Positions 15,917-25,395 of a DNA stretch of 64,000 nt are shown here, in pieces. The notes under the pieces are model-generated. The model was not told the DNA's origin. It saw nothing but the letters and a program-made list of their open reading frames with translations, and did no database searches. The stretch spans positions 1,484,692 through 1,548,691 of the forward strand of contig NZ_CANMFD010000001.1 of assembly GCF_947496995.1 (NCBI RefSeq). Direction: 5' to 3'. Position 1 is the first letter of the stretch. Every line of letters starts with the position of its first letter. Made by a program: the position numbers and the translations under genes. This stretch comes from an uncultured Roseibium sp. GTDB lineage: Bacteria > Pseudomonadota > Alphaproteobacteria > Rhizobiales > Stappiaceae.

Positions 15917-17512
15917 ATGAACAAACGTTTTCTGAGCGCCGCGGTGCTGTCCATGACGACGGCGCTGTCGACAGCAGCTTATGCTGATTATTCGCTGACG
16001 ATTTTGCACACCAACGACTTCCACAGCCGCATCGAGCCGATCAGCAAATACGATTCGAGCTGCAGCGCCGAAGACAACGCTGAAGGCAAATGCTTCGGCG
16101 GCACGGCGCGTCTGGACACGGTCATCAAGGACCGCCGGGCAGCCAGCAACAACGCCATCCTCGTCGATGGCGGCGACCAGTTCCAGGGCACGCTGTTCTA
16201 CACCTACTACAAGGGCAAGGCTGCTGCCGAGTTCATGAACAAGCTCGGCTACGACGCCATGACCGTCGGCAACCACGAATTTGACGACGGCCCGGAAATC
16301 CTGCGCGGCTTCATGGATGCGGTCGATTTTCCGGTTCTCATGTCCAACGCGGATGTCTCCAACGAACCGCAGCTCGCCGACGTTCTCAAGCCTTCCATCG
16401 TCATCGAGCGCGGCGGCGAGAAGATCGGTCTGATCGGTCTGACGCCGGAAGACACCGACGAACTGGCCAGCCCGGGCGACAACATCACCTTCTCCGATCC
16501 GGTCGAGGCGGTGACGAAGGAAGCTGAAAAGCTTGCGGCCGAAGGCGTCAACAAGATCATCGTCCTCAGCCACTCCGGCTACAAGGTCGACCAGGAAGTT
16601 GCCGCCAAGGCGCCGGGCATCGATGTTATCGTCGGCGGCCATTCCAACACCTATCTCTCCAACACGTCGGACAAGGCTGAAGGCCCCTATCCGACCATGG
16701 TCGACGGCCCGGACGGCACACCGACCGCCATTGTCCAGGCCTACGCCTACGGCAAGTTCCTGGGCGAATTGAACGTGACCTTCGACGACAACGGTGTCCT
16801 CACCGAAGCCGTCGGCGAGCCGATCATCATTGACGGTCAGATTGTTGAAAATCCGGAGCTGGTCGCCCGCATCAAGGCGCTGGCCGAGCCGCTTGACGAA
16901 ATCCGTCAGGAAGTCGTTGCCCAGGCCACGGCGCCGATCGGCGCCGACCGGGAAGTCTGCCGCGCCAAGGTCTGCGAAATGGGTGTTCTCGTCGCCGACG
17001 CCATGCTGGAGCGTGTGAAGGACCAGGGTGTCCAGATCGCCATCCAGAACGGCGGCGGTCTGCGCGCCTCCATTGATGGCGGTGAAATTACCAAGGGCGA
17101 GGTTCTCACCGTCCTGCCGTTCCAGAACACGCTGTCCACCTTCGAGCTGAAGGGCTCGGACGTGATCGCTGCCCTTGAAAACGGCGTAAGCCAGGTGGAA
17201 GAAGGCGCAGGCCGCTTCCCGCAGGTTGCCGGGCTGAAGTTCAGCTTCGACGCCACCAAGCCGGCCGGCGAGCGCGTCTCCGACGTGATGGTTCAAGATG
17301 GTGACGGCTTCGTGCCGCTCGATCCGGAAAAGGTCTACGGCGTCGTCTCCAACAACTACATGCGTGGCGGCGGCGACGGCTATGACATCTTCGAGACCAA
17401 CGGCATGAACGCCTATGACTTCGGCCCGGATCTGGCCGATGTGGTGTCCGAATATCTCGCCGCCCAGAACGGATACACGGCCTACACCGACGACCGCATC
17501 ACCGTGAAGTAG
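15917..17512 (+). CDS. Periplasmic 5'-nucleotidase / 2',3'-cyclic phosphodiesterase (UshA family)
   Basis: The 531-residue exported protein has a signal peptide (MNKRFLSAAVLSMTTALSTAAYA, then DYS). The N-terminal metallophosphatase domain has the two-metal motifs TNDFHSR, DGGDQFQGT, GNHEFDDG, SHSGY and GGHSN. The C-terminal 5'-nucleotidase domain (from about 340) has QNGGGLRASI and the substrate-binding NNYMRGGGDGYDIF. It should release inorganic phosphate and nucleosides from nucleotides in the periplasm. The start at 15917 is set by the signal peptide and a GGTGAGGG ribosome site. Pairs of cysteines (SCSAEDNAEGKC and VCRAKVC) may form disulfides. A possible Pho box lies upstream. Confidence 0.92.
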   Translation: MNKRFLSAAVLSMTTALSTAAYADYSLTILHTNDFHSRIEPISKYDSSCSAEDNAEGKCFGGTARLDTVIKDRRAASNNAILVDGGDQFQGTLFYTYYKGKAAAEFMNKLGYDAMTVGNHEFDDGPEILRGFMDAVDFPVLMSNADVSNEPQLADVLKPSIVIERGGEKIGLIGLTPEDTDELASPGDNITFSDPVEAVTKEAEKLAAEGVNKIIVLSHSGYKVDQEVAAKAPGIDVIVGGHSNTYLSNTSDKAEGPYPTMVDGPDGTPTAIVQAYAYGKFLGELNVTFDDNGVLTEAVGEPIIIDGQIVENPELVARIKALAEPLDEIRQEVVAQATAPIGADREVCRAKVCEMGVLVADAMLERVKDQGVQIAIQNGGGLRASIDGGEITKGEVLTVLPFQNTLSTFELKGSDVIAALENGVSQVEEGAGRFPQVAGLKFSFDATKPAGERVSDVMVQDGDGFVPLDPEKVYGVVSNNYMRGGGDGYDIFETNGMNAYDFGPDLADVVSEYLAAQNGYTAYTDDRITVK

Positions 17513-17547
17513 GTCTGTTGCCGGCCGGAAACGGCCCTGAACCACGA

Positions 17548-17573
17548 AAGCGCGCCGCCGCGGCGGCGCGCTT
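17548..17573. terminator. Perfect 26-bp GC palindrome after the nucleotidase gene
   Basis: AAGCGCGCCGCCG at 17548-17560 is followed directly by its exact complement (17561-17573). As RNA it would fold into a very stable hairpin 35 nt after the stop codon. There is no T tract, so it is either a weak terminator or an mRNA 3'-end stabiliser. Confidence 0.55.
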
Positions 17574-17766
17574 GAGACCGCCTTGTCCGGCGACTTTTGG
17601 AACGGCTGATCAATAGCCCCGTCACCCACTCTTGTGGCCGTGCAGGAGGGACGCCGTTTACGGTATCGCGGTCACGAGAAAATTATTGTTTTTCAGCCGT
17701 TTAACAGACGGTGACGTTTTCCCCCGTTACCTTGCCGTGAACCGGCAAAAAACTTTGCCGGGACGC
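17574..17766. other. Non-coding leader region before tRNA-Phe
   Basis: Together with the palindrome and promoter, this fills the 332-bp gap between the nucleotidase and tRNA-Phe. It contains a short AT-rich patch (AAAATTATTGTTTTTC near 17679) but no gene that I can support. Confidence 0.5.
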
Positions 17767-17795
17767 TGGACAAGGTCATGGGGAGCCTCTATAAG
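17767..17795 (+). promoter_or_regulatory. Sigma-70-type promoter of tRNA-Phe
   Basis: The -35 TGGACA (17767-17772) and -10 TATAAG (17790-17795) are separated by 17 bp. Transcription would begin near 17802, about 43 nt before the mature tRNA. It is one of the clearest consensus promoters in the window. Confidence 0.7.
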
Positions 17796-17844
17796 GACCG
17801 GGCTTTCAGCGAACGGACACCGTTCCGGACGCTTCGCAAGGCAC

Positions 17845-17920
17845 GCCCAGATAGCTCAGTTGGTAGAGCAGCGGATTGAAAATCCGCGTGTCGCTGGTTC
17901 GATTCCGGCTCTGGGCACCA
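17845..17920 (+). tRNA. tRNA-Phe(GAA)
   Basis: The acceptor stem is GCCCAGA with TCTGGGC. The D arm is TAGCTCAGTTGGTAGAGC, the anticodon loop ATTGAAAAT gives GAA, the T arm is GGTTCGATTCC-like, and CCA is encoded. It is 76 nt long with its own promoter 50 bp upstream. Confidence 0.97.
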
Positions 17921-18203
17921 CTTCCCCCTGAATTTCTCTTCAAGACCAAGCTTCTAACGGCCTCATTGTGATCTTGAGTGCCCGTCGGCTTTTACAATGT
18001 GCACGTTCGTACAGTGGCGTGTTGTTGTTGCTGTCTGAATAAGAGAAGAGAACTCGGAAATCTGCCGCGGCCTCCCTCGCAATCAACATCGCTGGCGATG
18101 GGCACGCAGGGGTCGTAGCTTGGGTGGCAGCCGGACTGCGACTGTGTTACCACCGTCATCAACTCTGTTGAGTGAACCGAAAAAACTGAGTACCTCCCTC
18201 GGC

Positions 18204-18245
18204 TGTCACCCCGGCCAAGCGCAGCGCTGAGCCGGGGCCTACTCG
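18204..18245 (+). repeat. GC-rich intergenic repeat, copy A
   Basis: The copy begins TGTCACCCCGG, contains CGCAGCG and ends CCGGGGCCTACTCG. It is itself a hairpin (CCCCGG with CCGGGG). Similar 'GTCACCCCGG...GCGCAGCG...CCGGGG' repeats are common between alphaproteobacterial genes. Copy B lies 130 bp away in the opposite orientation. Confidence 0.65.
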
Positions 18246-18378
18246 TTCGCAGAGGCTTTGTAGGATATCTCCAAGGCTGCTTCACACACAGCCCCCGGGA
18301 CAAACAATACGGCGCGCAGGCCCGAAGCGGGTGGCGTCCGCCGATGAACAATCGCCCTTGCTTCAGCAAGCGGCACCG

Positions 18379-18421
18379 CGAGTGGGCCCCGGGTCTCCGC
18401 TTCGCTGCGCCCGGGGTGACA
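18379..18421 (-). repeat. GC-rich intergenic repeat, copy B (inverted)
   Basis: Read on the minus strand it begins TGTCACCCCGGGCGCAGCG and ends CCCGGGGCCCACTCG, aligning with copy A over its full length with a few differences and a small indel. The two copies could form a large cruciform or a double-stranded RNA stem. Confidence 0.65.
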
Positions 18422-18770
18422 CCCGCTGCAAGGAAGCATTGCCAAACCAAGACGGTATCCGCCCGGGCTTCCCCGAAAGACTGGGAAGATTCCTCCGGAT
18501 ACCATGAACCCGATTGCAGCAGCAGCCCCTCGTCCGTATTCCCGGCCAGGTGAAATGCAAACGGAGTCGGAAGAGACGCACACCCTCATGTGAGAAGAGG
18601 CTCGGCCAAAGATCCGCCAGTTCACCGATCCCGGATCTGCGCGACACTGCATCCGGGATAGCGACCGTGAGGGCGGTTCTCAGCCGCTCCATACATTCAA
18701 CGGAGGTGATGACGAATTGAAGGGTCGTCAGCACTCCGAGCCGCTTTGAGAAATGCGGTCTGTGCCTGCC

Positions 18771-20546
18771 TTACGGCGCCACCTGCACATCCAGCAGCGC
18801 CATCGTTCCCTGTTCATCGATATGCTTCAGCGCCGCTTCGATCGCACCCGGCAGGTCCGCGCCGTGTTCGACGCGTTGGGCGTGGGCGCGGCTGGCGCGG
18901 GCGATCATTGCGAAGTCGGGGACCGGCGAGAGGCCTGTCAGGGGCACCTGGTTGCTGCGGGCGGCGTGGCCGTCGGGATAGAGGCCGAGCACCGACTGGC
19001 GGACGGCGCCCCATTCCGCGTTGTTGAGGATGACCAGCAGGATGGGCAGCCGGTGGGCCTCGGCGATCTGGTGGCAGGCGACCGGATTGGAAAAGATGTA
19101 GGAGCCGTCGCCCATGGTGGCGACGATGGTGCGTTCCGGCGCGCCGATCTTCATGCCGAGCGCCGCCGGGAACGACCAGCCCAGCCCGCCGGAATGCGGT
19201 TCCTGAAACCAGGCCTTGGCGTGGGTGAGGGACATGGCGTCCATCGGGCAACCCAGTTCGGACAGAACCGAGGCGTCCCGTCCGGCCAGCGCTTCGGACA
19301 GGCACAGGCTGACCCAGCTTTTGGTCATCGGGTCCCGTTCGCCGGATTTTGCGGAGGCAATGGCCTTCTGGCGGGTTCCGGCGTTCGTGTCCGCCCAGAA
19401 CCTGCGCCTTGCTTCCTCCCGCCCTGACGGGGTGAATACCTCGAGTTTCTTTTTCAGGGCCAGCAGACCAGGCTCGACATCCGCAGCAAGGGCCAGATCG
19501 CACTGGAAGTTGCGCACCGGCACGCGGCTGAAAAGCGGGTCCTGGGCAAGATGAATGACTTTCGCGCCCGGGCGCGGGCCGTGAGCGTCCGGCGCCCAGG
19601 GGGCGAGGCAGTCGATCACCAGAATGACGTCCGCCTTTTCCAGCAGCGGGGCGGGCGGGGCGGCCGCGGCCATGGGGTGGTCGCTGTCGATGGCGCATTG
19701 CACGGCCCAGTACTGGCACACAGGTATGCCCCATTTTTCCGCCAGCTCGCTGAGCGCGGCAAATCCGTCCGGACCGCCCGCGCCGTGCTGGGCGAAGATG
19801 ACCGGGTTTTCCGCTTCCGCGAGCCATTTTGCTGCCGTCTCGAAATCCGCGTCGCTCAGGCCCGGGCGGGCAGGGCGCATGATCGGGGGAAGGTCGAGCT
19901 GCTCAGTGCCTGTCGGCTCGCACAGGACCTCGCGCGGCAGGCTGACGTAGACGGGACCGCGCGGCGCGGTCTCCGCGATGGCCTTCGCCCGGTCTGCGGT
20001 TTCCACCGCCTGTTCGGGAAACCGCAGCTCGTAATCCCATTTCGACGCTTCGCGCACCAGGGCCGTCTGGTCGCGCATTTCCTGGCCCCAGCCGATGGGC
20101 ACCGTCCGCGAACCGAAACGGTCTTTTTCCGTCGTCGGCGTGCGCCCGGAAAACAGCAGCACGGGGACATGTTCGGTGGCCGCGTTGATCGCGCCAATGG
20201 AACAGTTGGCAAGGCCCACATTGGTGTGCGCCATCACCGCCGCCGTCTTGCCGGTGGCAAGATAATAGCCGTGCGCCATCCCCATGGCGGCCGATTCATG
20301 CGGAATGACCAGGCTTTCCGGCAGGTCTATGCCGCTTGCGGCAGCTTCCGCGAGGCCCTCGATGATCGGCGGGAAGTCGGTGCCCGAATTGGCGAAGATG
20401 TAATCGATACCGAGTGCTTTCAGCCGGGAGAGCAGCGCGCCTCCGCACGTCATCGTGCCCGACCCGGTCTTGCCTGCCGGGGATGCGGATTTACTCTTCT
20501 GCGCTGGGGACTTCGGACCTGCCGCCGCCATCTTGACATTCTCCAT
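18771..20546 (-). CDS. Thiamine diphosphate-dependent enzyme, acetolactate synthase-like
   Basis: The 591-residue protein has the three domains of the ThDP decarboxylase/acetolactate synthase superfamily. The N-terminal pyrimidine-binding domain has the catalytic glutamate in VIPHESAAMGMAHGYY. There is a central domain, and a C-terminal PP domain with GDGSYIFSN then about 25 residues to NNAEW, the GDG-N30-N metal motif. The substrate is not evident. It is not the normal biosynthetic IlvB, since it has a Lys/Ser-rich N-terminal extension of about 30 residues and no IlvN partner gene nearby. The divergent IclR regulator 98 bp away suggests a catabolic role. Confidence 0.82.
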   Translation of the reverse strand: MENVKMAAAGPKSPAQKSKSASPAGKTGSGTMTCGGALLSRLKALGIDYIFANSGTDFPPIIEGLAEAAASGIDLPESLVIPHESAAMGMAHGYYLATGKTAAVMAHTNVGLANCSIGAINAATEHVPVLLFSGRTPTTEKDRFGSRTVPIGWGQEMRDQTALVREASKWDYELRFPEQAVETADRAKAIAETAPRGPVYVSLPREVLCEPTGTEQLDLPPIMRPARPGLSDADFETAAKWLAEAENPVIFAQHGAGGPDGFAALSELAEKWGIPVCQYWAVQCAIDSDHPMAAAAPPAPLLEKADVILVIDCLAPWAPDAHGPRPGAKVIHLAQDPLFSRVPVRNFQCDLALAADVEPGLLALKKKLEVFTPSGREEARRRFWADTNAGTRQKAIASAKSGERDPMTKSWVSLCLSEALAGRDASVLSELGCPMDAMSLTHAKAWFQEPHSGGLGWSFPAALGMKIGAPERTIVATMGDGSYIFSNPVACHQIAEAHRLPILLVILNNAEWGAVRQSVLGLYPDGHAARSNQVPLTGLSPVPDFAMIARASRAHAQRVEHGADLPGAIEAALKHIDEQGTMALLDVQVAP

Positions 20547-20548
20547 TA

Positions 20549-20563
20549 TTACTATAATAGTAA
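20549..20563. promoter_or_regulatory. 15-bp palindrome between the ThDP enzyme and IclR genes
   Basis: TTACTATAATAGTAA is perfectly symmetrical about its central base. It lies in an AT-rich 98-bp divergent intergenic region, immediately upstream of the ThDP enzyme start. It is a good candidate operator for the IclR protein encoded next to it. Confidence 0.6.
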
Positions 20564-20644
20564 CTTATATATCTTATATTGAAATAATAGAGATCATCCG
20601 TCAACAGTCCCGTTTGCGGATCAGGAAAGCAGGCTCATTCGGCG

Positions 20645-21412
20645 ATGGTGGCGCAGATCAACGGTTCCGTGGTGAAGGCCTTTGAAATCCTGAAGCTATT
20701 CAACGCGGACAGGACGGTGATCGCCGCTGCCGACGTGATGGCCGAACTGGGCGTGAATGCCGTCACCGCGCATCGTTTCCTCAAGACGCTGGAGCACGTC
20801 GGCGCGCTCATTGCCGTTGAGCGCGGCCGCTATCGGCTGGGGTTCCTGTTCGCCGGTCTGGCGGAGCGGCTGCTTGACGGCGGCTCGCTGGCGGGCCTTC
20901 TGCAGCCGGCCCTGAACGCGCTCACGGATCGTCTTGGTGAAGCCTCCATGGCAACCCTGTTCCGCTCGGACAAGGTGGTCTGCATCGCGCGCGCCGTGCC
21001 TGACCGGCCCGTGCTGGTCGATATCCGCGTGGGCTCGGAACTTGAGGCCTGGTGCACCGCGCACGGCAAGCTCTGGCTGGCGCATCTGCCGGACAAGGAA
21101 TTGGACGCCTATTTCAAGCGGGTCGAGCCGAAGACGTTTACCGGCGCGACCATCATCGGCGAGGACGCGCTGCGCGCGGAGCTTGTAAAGGTCCGCCGCG
21201 ACGGCTTTGCGGAAAACCGCGGCGAGCGGGAAGACACGCTCCACGCAGTCGCCGTGCCTCTGTTCAGCGGTAGCGGCCGGATGATCTCGGGCGTGTCGGT
21301 CTTTGGCCCGGCAGCGCGCCTGTCGGGCGCCGGAGCAGGCAAGGCATTGGCGCAACTGAAAGCCACGGCGGAAAATCTTCGCAGCAGCCTTGCTGCTGAA
21401 CCGCAGAGATAA
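20645..21412 (+). CDS. IclR-family transcriptional regulator
   Basis: The 255-residue protein has an N-terminal winged helix (about 5-65: SVVKAFEILKLFN, AADVMAELGVNAVTAHRFLKTLEHVG, RYRLG). A C-terminal IclR effector domain follows (TLFRSDKVVCIARA, HGKLWLAHLPDKELDAYF, FAENRGEREDTLHAVAVPLFSGSGRMISGVSVFGPAARL). It is divergent from the ThDP enzyme gene and probably controls it through the TTACTATAATAGTAA palindrome. The effector is unknown. Confidence 0.9.
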   Translation: MVAQINGSVVKAFEILKLFNADRTVIAAADVMAELGVNAVTAHRFLKTLEHVGALIAVERGRYRLGFLFAGLAERLLDGGSLAGLLQPALNALTDRLGEASMATLFRSDKVVCIARAVPDRPVLVDIRVGSELEAWCTAHGKLWLAHLPDKELDAYFKRVEPKTFTGATIIGEDALRAELVKVRRDGFAENRGEREDTLHAVAVPLFSGSGRMISGVSVFGPAARLSGAGAGKALAQLKATAENLRSSLAAEPQR

Positions 21413-21486
21413 CCGGCGGGAAGCAGGACGGTTTCGATCCCTGCAAGGCGTGCCGCTCCGAGCGTGCCGAAACCACCCTGACCTAG

Positions 21487-22935
21487 CTATCCGCTGCCGA
21501 ACATCAGTGTCGTCAGCAGCGTGATCACCGCGACAGCTGCAAGGTTCACGAGAAAGCCCGCCCGCATCATCTGGGGAATGCTGACCTGCCCGGTGCCGAA
21601 AACGATGGCATTCGGAGGGGTCGCCACGGGAAGCATGAAGGCGCAGGAGGCGGCAATGGCGGCCGGCGCGGCAAGGAACAGCGGATCGAGGCCGGCCTGA
21701 ACGGCGACAGCGCCGACAACAGGCAGGAACGCCGCTGTCGTCGCCGTGTTGCTCGTCAGCTCGGTCAGAAAGATGACGAGCAGTGAAACAGCCAGCACAA
21801 GCGCGAACACCGGCCAGGTTTCGAAAAAGGACAGGCCGTTGCCGATCCACGAGGCAAGGCCGGTCTTGTCGACCGCCTGAGCCAGGCTCAGGCCGCCGCC
21901 GAACAGGATGAGAATATCCCAGGGAGCCCGCTTCGCCCAATTCCAGTCGAGCAGAAAGACGCGCGCATGGGTGCCGGAGGGGATCAGAAACAGCAGGAGT
22001 GCGCCGGAGACTGCGATGCCTGCGTCATGAAGACCGGACAGCCCGGTCAAGTCGGCGGTCAGGGGATTGAAGATCCAGAGCGCCGCGACGAGCGCGAATA
22101 CCGCCGCGACCCGTTTTTCCGCGGCGCTGACCGAACCCATTTTGTCCAGTTCCTGCCTTATGACCTCCGAGCCCGTCTGGGTGGATGTGTCTTCCAGGTG
22201 AAAATCCACCCTGGTGAGCAGAAACCAGGTGATCGGCAACATTGCCAGAACTACCGGGAGAGCGATGACCATCCAGTCGAGAAACCCGACATGAATGCCA
22301 TGGCGTTGCTCCATATATGCGGCGAGCAGGGCATTGGGCGGCGAGCCGACAAGGGTGGCCAGTCCCCCTATCGATGCGGAATAGGCAACGGCGAGCAGAA
22401 GCGCGGAGGAGATGCCGGACTTTTCGCGTTGTCCCGCATCCGTGAGGACCGACGTCAGGGACACGGCCAGCGGCATCATCATCATGGCTGTCGCCGTGTT
22501 GCTGATCCACATGCTCAGGAAGGCCGTTGCCGCCATCACGCCGCCAATCAGCGCTGAGGGGCTGCTGCCGACGACCGACAGGATATGAAGCGCGATGCGA
22601 CGGTGGAGGTTCCATCGCTGCAGGGCCAGCGAAATCAGGAAACCGCCGAGAAACAGAAATATCAGCGGATTGGCGAAGGGGGCGGCCGTCTGGCCGAAGT
22701 CGGAGATGTCGAACAGCGGAAAGAAGACAAGCGGTAACAGGGCCGTCGCGGCAACCGGCAGCGCCTCGCTCGCCCACCAGATCGCCATCCAGACGGCGAT
22801 GGCGGCTGTCGCCCAGCCCTGGAACGTCAAACCTGCCGGAACAGGCAGAGCCAGCATCATCAGCGCGGCAGCCGGACCGGCCAGCATGCCGGCCAGACTG
22901 TAACCTTTCAGGACCGTCTGCCCCTCTTCGCTCAT
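21487..22935 (-). CDS. DASS/SLC13 family sodium:anion symporter
   Basis: The product has 482 residues and about 11-12 hydrophobic segments. Both SNT signature motifs of the divalent-anion:Na+ symporter family are present: WISNTATAMMMMP in the first half and TELTSNTATTAAFLP in the second, typical of dicarboxylate or sulfate carriers. It is an inner-membrane protein. Its substrate may relate to the ThDP enzyme and IclR gene next door, but nothing in the sequence proves this. It reads in the same direction as the LysR gene upstream, 229 bp away. Confidence 0.88.
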   Translation of the reverse strand: MSEEGQTVLKGYSLAGMLAGPAAALMMLALPVPAGLTFQGWATAAIAVWMAIWWASEALPVAATALLPLVFFPLFDISDFGQTAAPFANPLIFLFLGGFLISLALQRWNLHRRIALHILSVVGSSPSALIGGVMAATAFLSMWISNTATAMMMMPLAVSLTSVLTDAGQREKSGISSALLLAVAYSASIGGLATLVGSPPNALLAAYMEQRHGIHVGFLDWMVIALPVVLAMLPITWFLLTRVDFHLEDTSTQTGSEVIRQELDKMGSVSAAEKRVAAVFALVAALWIFNPLTADLTGLSGLHDAGIAVSGALLLFLIPSGTHARVFLLDWNWAKRAPWDILILFGGGLSLAQAVDKTGLASWIGNGLSFFETWPVFALVLAVSLLVIFLTELTSNTATTAAFLPVVGAVAVQAGLDPLFLAAPAAIAASCAFMLPVATPPNAIVFGTGQVSIPQMMRAGFLVNLAAVAVITLLTTLMFGSG

Positions 22936-23164
22936 GTCTTCGCCGATACCATGTCGGGGCGGACGCCGTTTCGGCGCGCGAGCCCGAACCCCGGGGCAGG
23001 CAGCGCGACTATCGGAACATCGAGTAAGGACAAGGTCTGGTTTCCCTCAAGGCTGCGCTCGAATCTCGTGACATTTCTTGGCTCGGTCAAGCATCGGCCC
23101 CACCGTGCCACGGCAAGGATCGAAGCGGAATATATTTCATTTGCCTGCTGCCAGCTCCGGCTCT

Positions 23165-24121
23165 TCAGCCAGGACCCGACCCATCGCCGATGGCCCTCAG
23201 CACTTCTCTGGCGACCACTTGCGCAACAGGCGTCAGCACCTGACCCTTGCGCGTCAGGAAGGAATAGGTCTCCACCGACAGCGGCAGGTCGCTTTGAAGT
23301 TCCGTGAGTGTTCCGGGTGTTCCGTCGGTGCCTTCGGCAAAACTTCTGGCGACGGACTGGGCGACCGGAGCGATGGCGTTGGTTCTCTGGACGGTCGCCA
23401 GCGTGAACAGGAAGGAGGAGGTGGTCAGCACTCTGGAGGGCAGGGTCAGCCCCTTGTCCCGCAACGCCTGTTCCGCCGTTGCCCGGATCGGCGTTCCGGC
23501 CGGGGGCAGAACCCAGTCGAAGCCGAGAAGGGCTTCCGCCGGTATGGGAGTGCCGGTTCGTGTCAGCGGATGATCGATGCGGGCGATGATCGACGCCGGT
23601 TCCCGAAGGAGTGGCCGTTCCTCGAAAAGGGCAGGGTCCTCATCCACGGGCACCCGGCTGAGAGAGAAATCCAGCCGCCCGTCCTCCAGTTTCGGCGCAA
23701 GGTCGCGGCTGGGGGCAACATCGACGGAAATCGAGATGTCCGGGTAACTGAGCCGGATATGGCGCAGCGCGGGCAGCACATATTCGATGGCCGGTCCGGT
23801 AACCGAGCCGATGCTGACATGGCCGCTCTGGCCGGACATATGCTGCTCGATGTCCCGGCCCGCGTCGCCGAGTTCCTGCAAGATGCGCACGCAGCGTTCC
23901 GCGAGCTTTCGGCCCACGTCGGTCAGCTCGATACCCCGGCCGCTGCGCACATAGACGGCGGCTTCCGTGATCCGTTCGATCTCCGAAATCAGCCGTGAGG
24001 CTGCCGGTTGGGTGATGCCGAGCGCGGTCGCGGCGTTGGTCAGTCGCGATTGCCGCGCCAGTTCGGCGAGCAGGCGCAGATGCGAAATTTTCAGGCCGCG
24101 CCGCAGCAGGTCCAGGCTCAT
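23165..24121 (-). CDS. gbpR: LysR-family regulator, GbpR-like
   Basis: The product has 318 residues. The N-terminal winged HTH (about 10-68) reads ISHLRLLAELARQSRLTNAATALGITQPAASRLISEIERI, followed by a type 2 periplasmic-binding-like effector domain. In Agrobacterium, gbpR lies divergent to chvE and activates the sugar-binding protein operon in response to arabinose, galactose and fucose; the arrangement here is the same. The symbol is assigned mainly from this synteny. A 16-bp imperfect palindrome in the divergent region is its likely target. Confidence 0.82.
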   Translation of the reverse strand: MSLDLLRRGLKISHLRLLAELARQSRLTNAATALGITQPAASRLISEIERITEAAVYVRSGRGIELTDVGRKLAERCVRILQELGDAGRDIEQHMSGQSGHVSIGSVTGPAIEYVLPALRHIRLSYPDISISVDVAPSRDLAPKLEDGRLDFSLSRVPVDEDPALFEERPLLREPASIIARIDHPLTRTGTPIPAEALLGFDWVLPPAGTPIRATAEQALRDKGLTLPSRVLTTSSFLFTLATVQRTNAIAPVAQSVARSFAEGTDGTPGTLTELQSDLPLSVETYSFLTRKGQVLTPVAQVVAREVLRAIGDGSGPG

Positions 24122-24150
24122 GATGGCTCGCTTCAGGAGAGATCAAATCT

Positions 24151-24166
24151 ATACCGATATGGATAT
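24151..24166. promoter_or_regulatory. Candidate GbpR operator, imperfect palindrome
   Basis: ATACCGATATGGATAT is symmetric at 12 of 16 positions and sits 30 bp upstream of the gbpR start and 123 bp before chvE. LysR proteins usually bind such T-N11-A-type dyads in divergent promoters. Confidence 0.4.
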
Positions 24167-24288
24167 GTAACGATAATGAATAATAATTTGACCGTCATGT
24201 TGTTTTTCTCGCATTTGTAGCCGCGGCATCATCAGTTCATGCCGGAAATAAGTTTGTGGCCGGTCGCAAACCGGCACGGGAGGAAAAT

Positions 24289-25353
24289 ATGAAGTTTGTT
24301 TCCAAGGCTCTGGTCGCGGCTGCGGCTGTGGCAACTCTCATGTCCGGTGCCGTTATGGCGCAGGACAAGGGCACCATCGGCATCGCCATGCCGACCAAAT
24401 CCTCGGCCCGCTGGATCTCCGACGGCAACTCCATGGTCGAGCAGTTCACCGAAGCCGGTTACACCACCGACTTGCAGTATGCCGAAGACGACATTCCGAA
24501 CCAGCTGGCCCAGATCGAAAACATGATCACCAAGGGCGCCGATGTGCTCGTGATCGCGGCAATCGACGGCACCACGCTTTCCAATGCACTCGAAAATGCC
24601 GCTGCTGCCGGCATCAAGGTCATCGCTTATGACCGGCTGATCCGCGACAGCGGCGATGTCGACTATTACGCGACCTTCGACAATTTCAAGGTGGGTGTTC
24701 AGCAGGCAACGTCGCTGGTCGGCGGCCTGAAGGAACGCTTCGGCGACGGCCCGTACAATGTTGAATTGTTTGGCGGTTCTCCGGACGACAACAACGCCTA
24801 TTTCTTCTACGATGGCGCAATGTCCGTTCTCCAGCCGCTGATCGATGACGGTACCATCATCATCCAGTCCGGTCAGACGGGCATGGACACGGTCGGCACA
24901 CTGCGCTGGGACGGCGCTGTCGCCCAGGCCCGTATGGATAACCTGCTGTCCGCCCATTACACCGACAAGACGCTACATGGCGCATTGAGCCCCTACGATG
25001 GCCTGTCCATCGGCATCCTGTCGTCGCTGAAGGGCGTCGGTTACGGCTCCGGCGACCAGAAAATGCCGATCGTCACCGGCCAGGACGCGGAAGTTCCGTC
25101 CGTGAAGTCCATCCTTGCCGGCGAACAGTATTCCACGGTCTTCAAGGACACCCGCGAACTTGCCCGTGTCACGGTCGGCATGGTCGACGCGCTGCTGGAA
25201 GGCGGCGAGCCGGAAATCAACGACACCAAGACCTACAACAACGGTGTCAAGATCGTGCCGTCCTACCTGCTGGAGCCGGTCGCGGTCGATGCGAGCAACT
25301 GGGAAGAAATCCTGATCGGCAGCGGTTACTACACGGCTGACCAGGTCAAATAA
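24289..25353 (+). CDS. chvE: Sugar-binding periplasmic protein ChvE
   Basis: This 354-residue secreted protein has a signal peptide ([24 protein letters not shown], then QDK). The mature protein starts with the ChvE-type [23 protein letters not shown] and has the periplasmic-binding fold with [14 protein letters not shown] and [14 protein letters not shown]. ChvE binds L-arabinose, D-galactose, D-glucose and related aldoses, delivers them to the GguAB transporter and in Agrobacterium also touches the VirA sensor. There is a GGGAGG ribosome site 5 nt before the ATG. A hairpin follows the gene, which fits higher expression of binding protein than of transporter. Confidence 0.93.
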   Translation: MKFVSKALVAAAAVATLMSGAVMAQDKGTIGIAMPTKSSARWISDGNSMVEQFTEAGYTTDLQYAEDDIPNQLAQIENMITKGADVLVIAAIDGTTLSNALENAAAAGIKVIAYDRLIRDSGDVDYYATFDNFKVGVQQATSLVGGLKERFGDGPYNVELFGGSPDDNNAYFFYDGAMSVLQPLIDDGTIIIQSGQTGMDTVGTLRWDGAVAQARMDNLLSAHYTDKTLHGALSPYDGLSIGILSSLKGVGYGSGDQKMPIVTGQDAEVPSVKSILAGEQYSTVFKDTRELARVTVGMVDALLEGGEPEINDTKTYNNGVKIVPSYLLEPVAVDASNWEEILIGSGYYTADQVK

Positions 25354-25395
25354 ACAAGAGCTCCCAAGCAGCACCTCCCGCCCGCAGACCCGGTC

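Larger units (their letters stand above)
17921..18770. other. 850-bp gap without a convincing gene
   Basis: Open frames here are short, overlap each other on both strands and show no family features. The stretch holds an inverted pair of GC-rich intergenic repeats (18204-18245, 18379-18421). It separates the housekeeping region from the catabolic modules. I see no integrase remnant and no duplicate of the tRNA-Phe 3' end. Confidence 0.55.

Noticed and set aside
18204..18421. CRISPR array
   Set aside because: There are only two copies, in opposite orientation, each a GC hairpin and separated by 130 bp.
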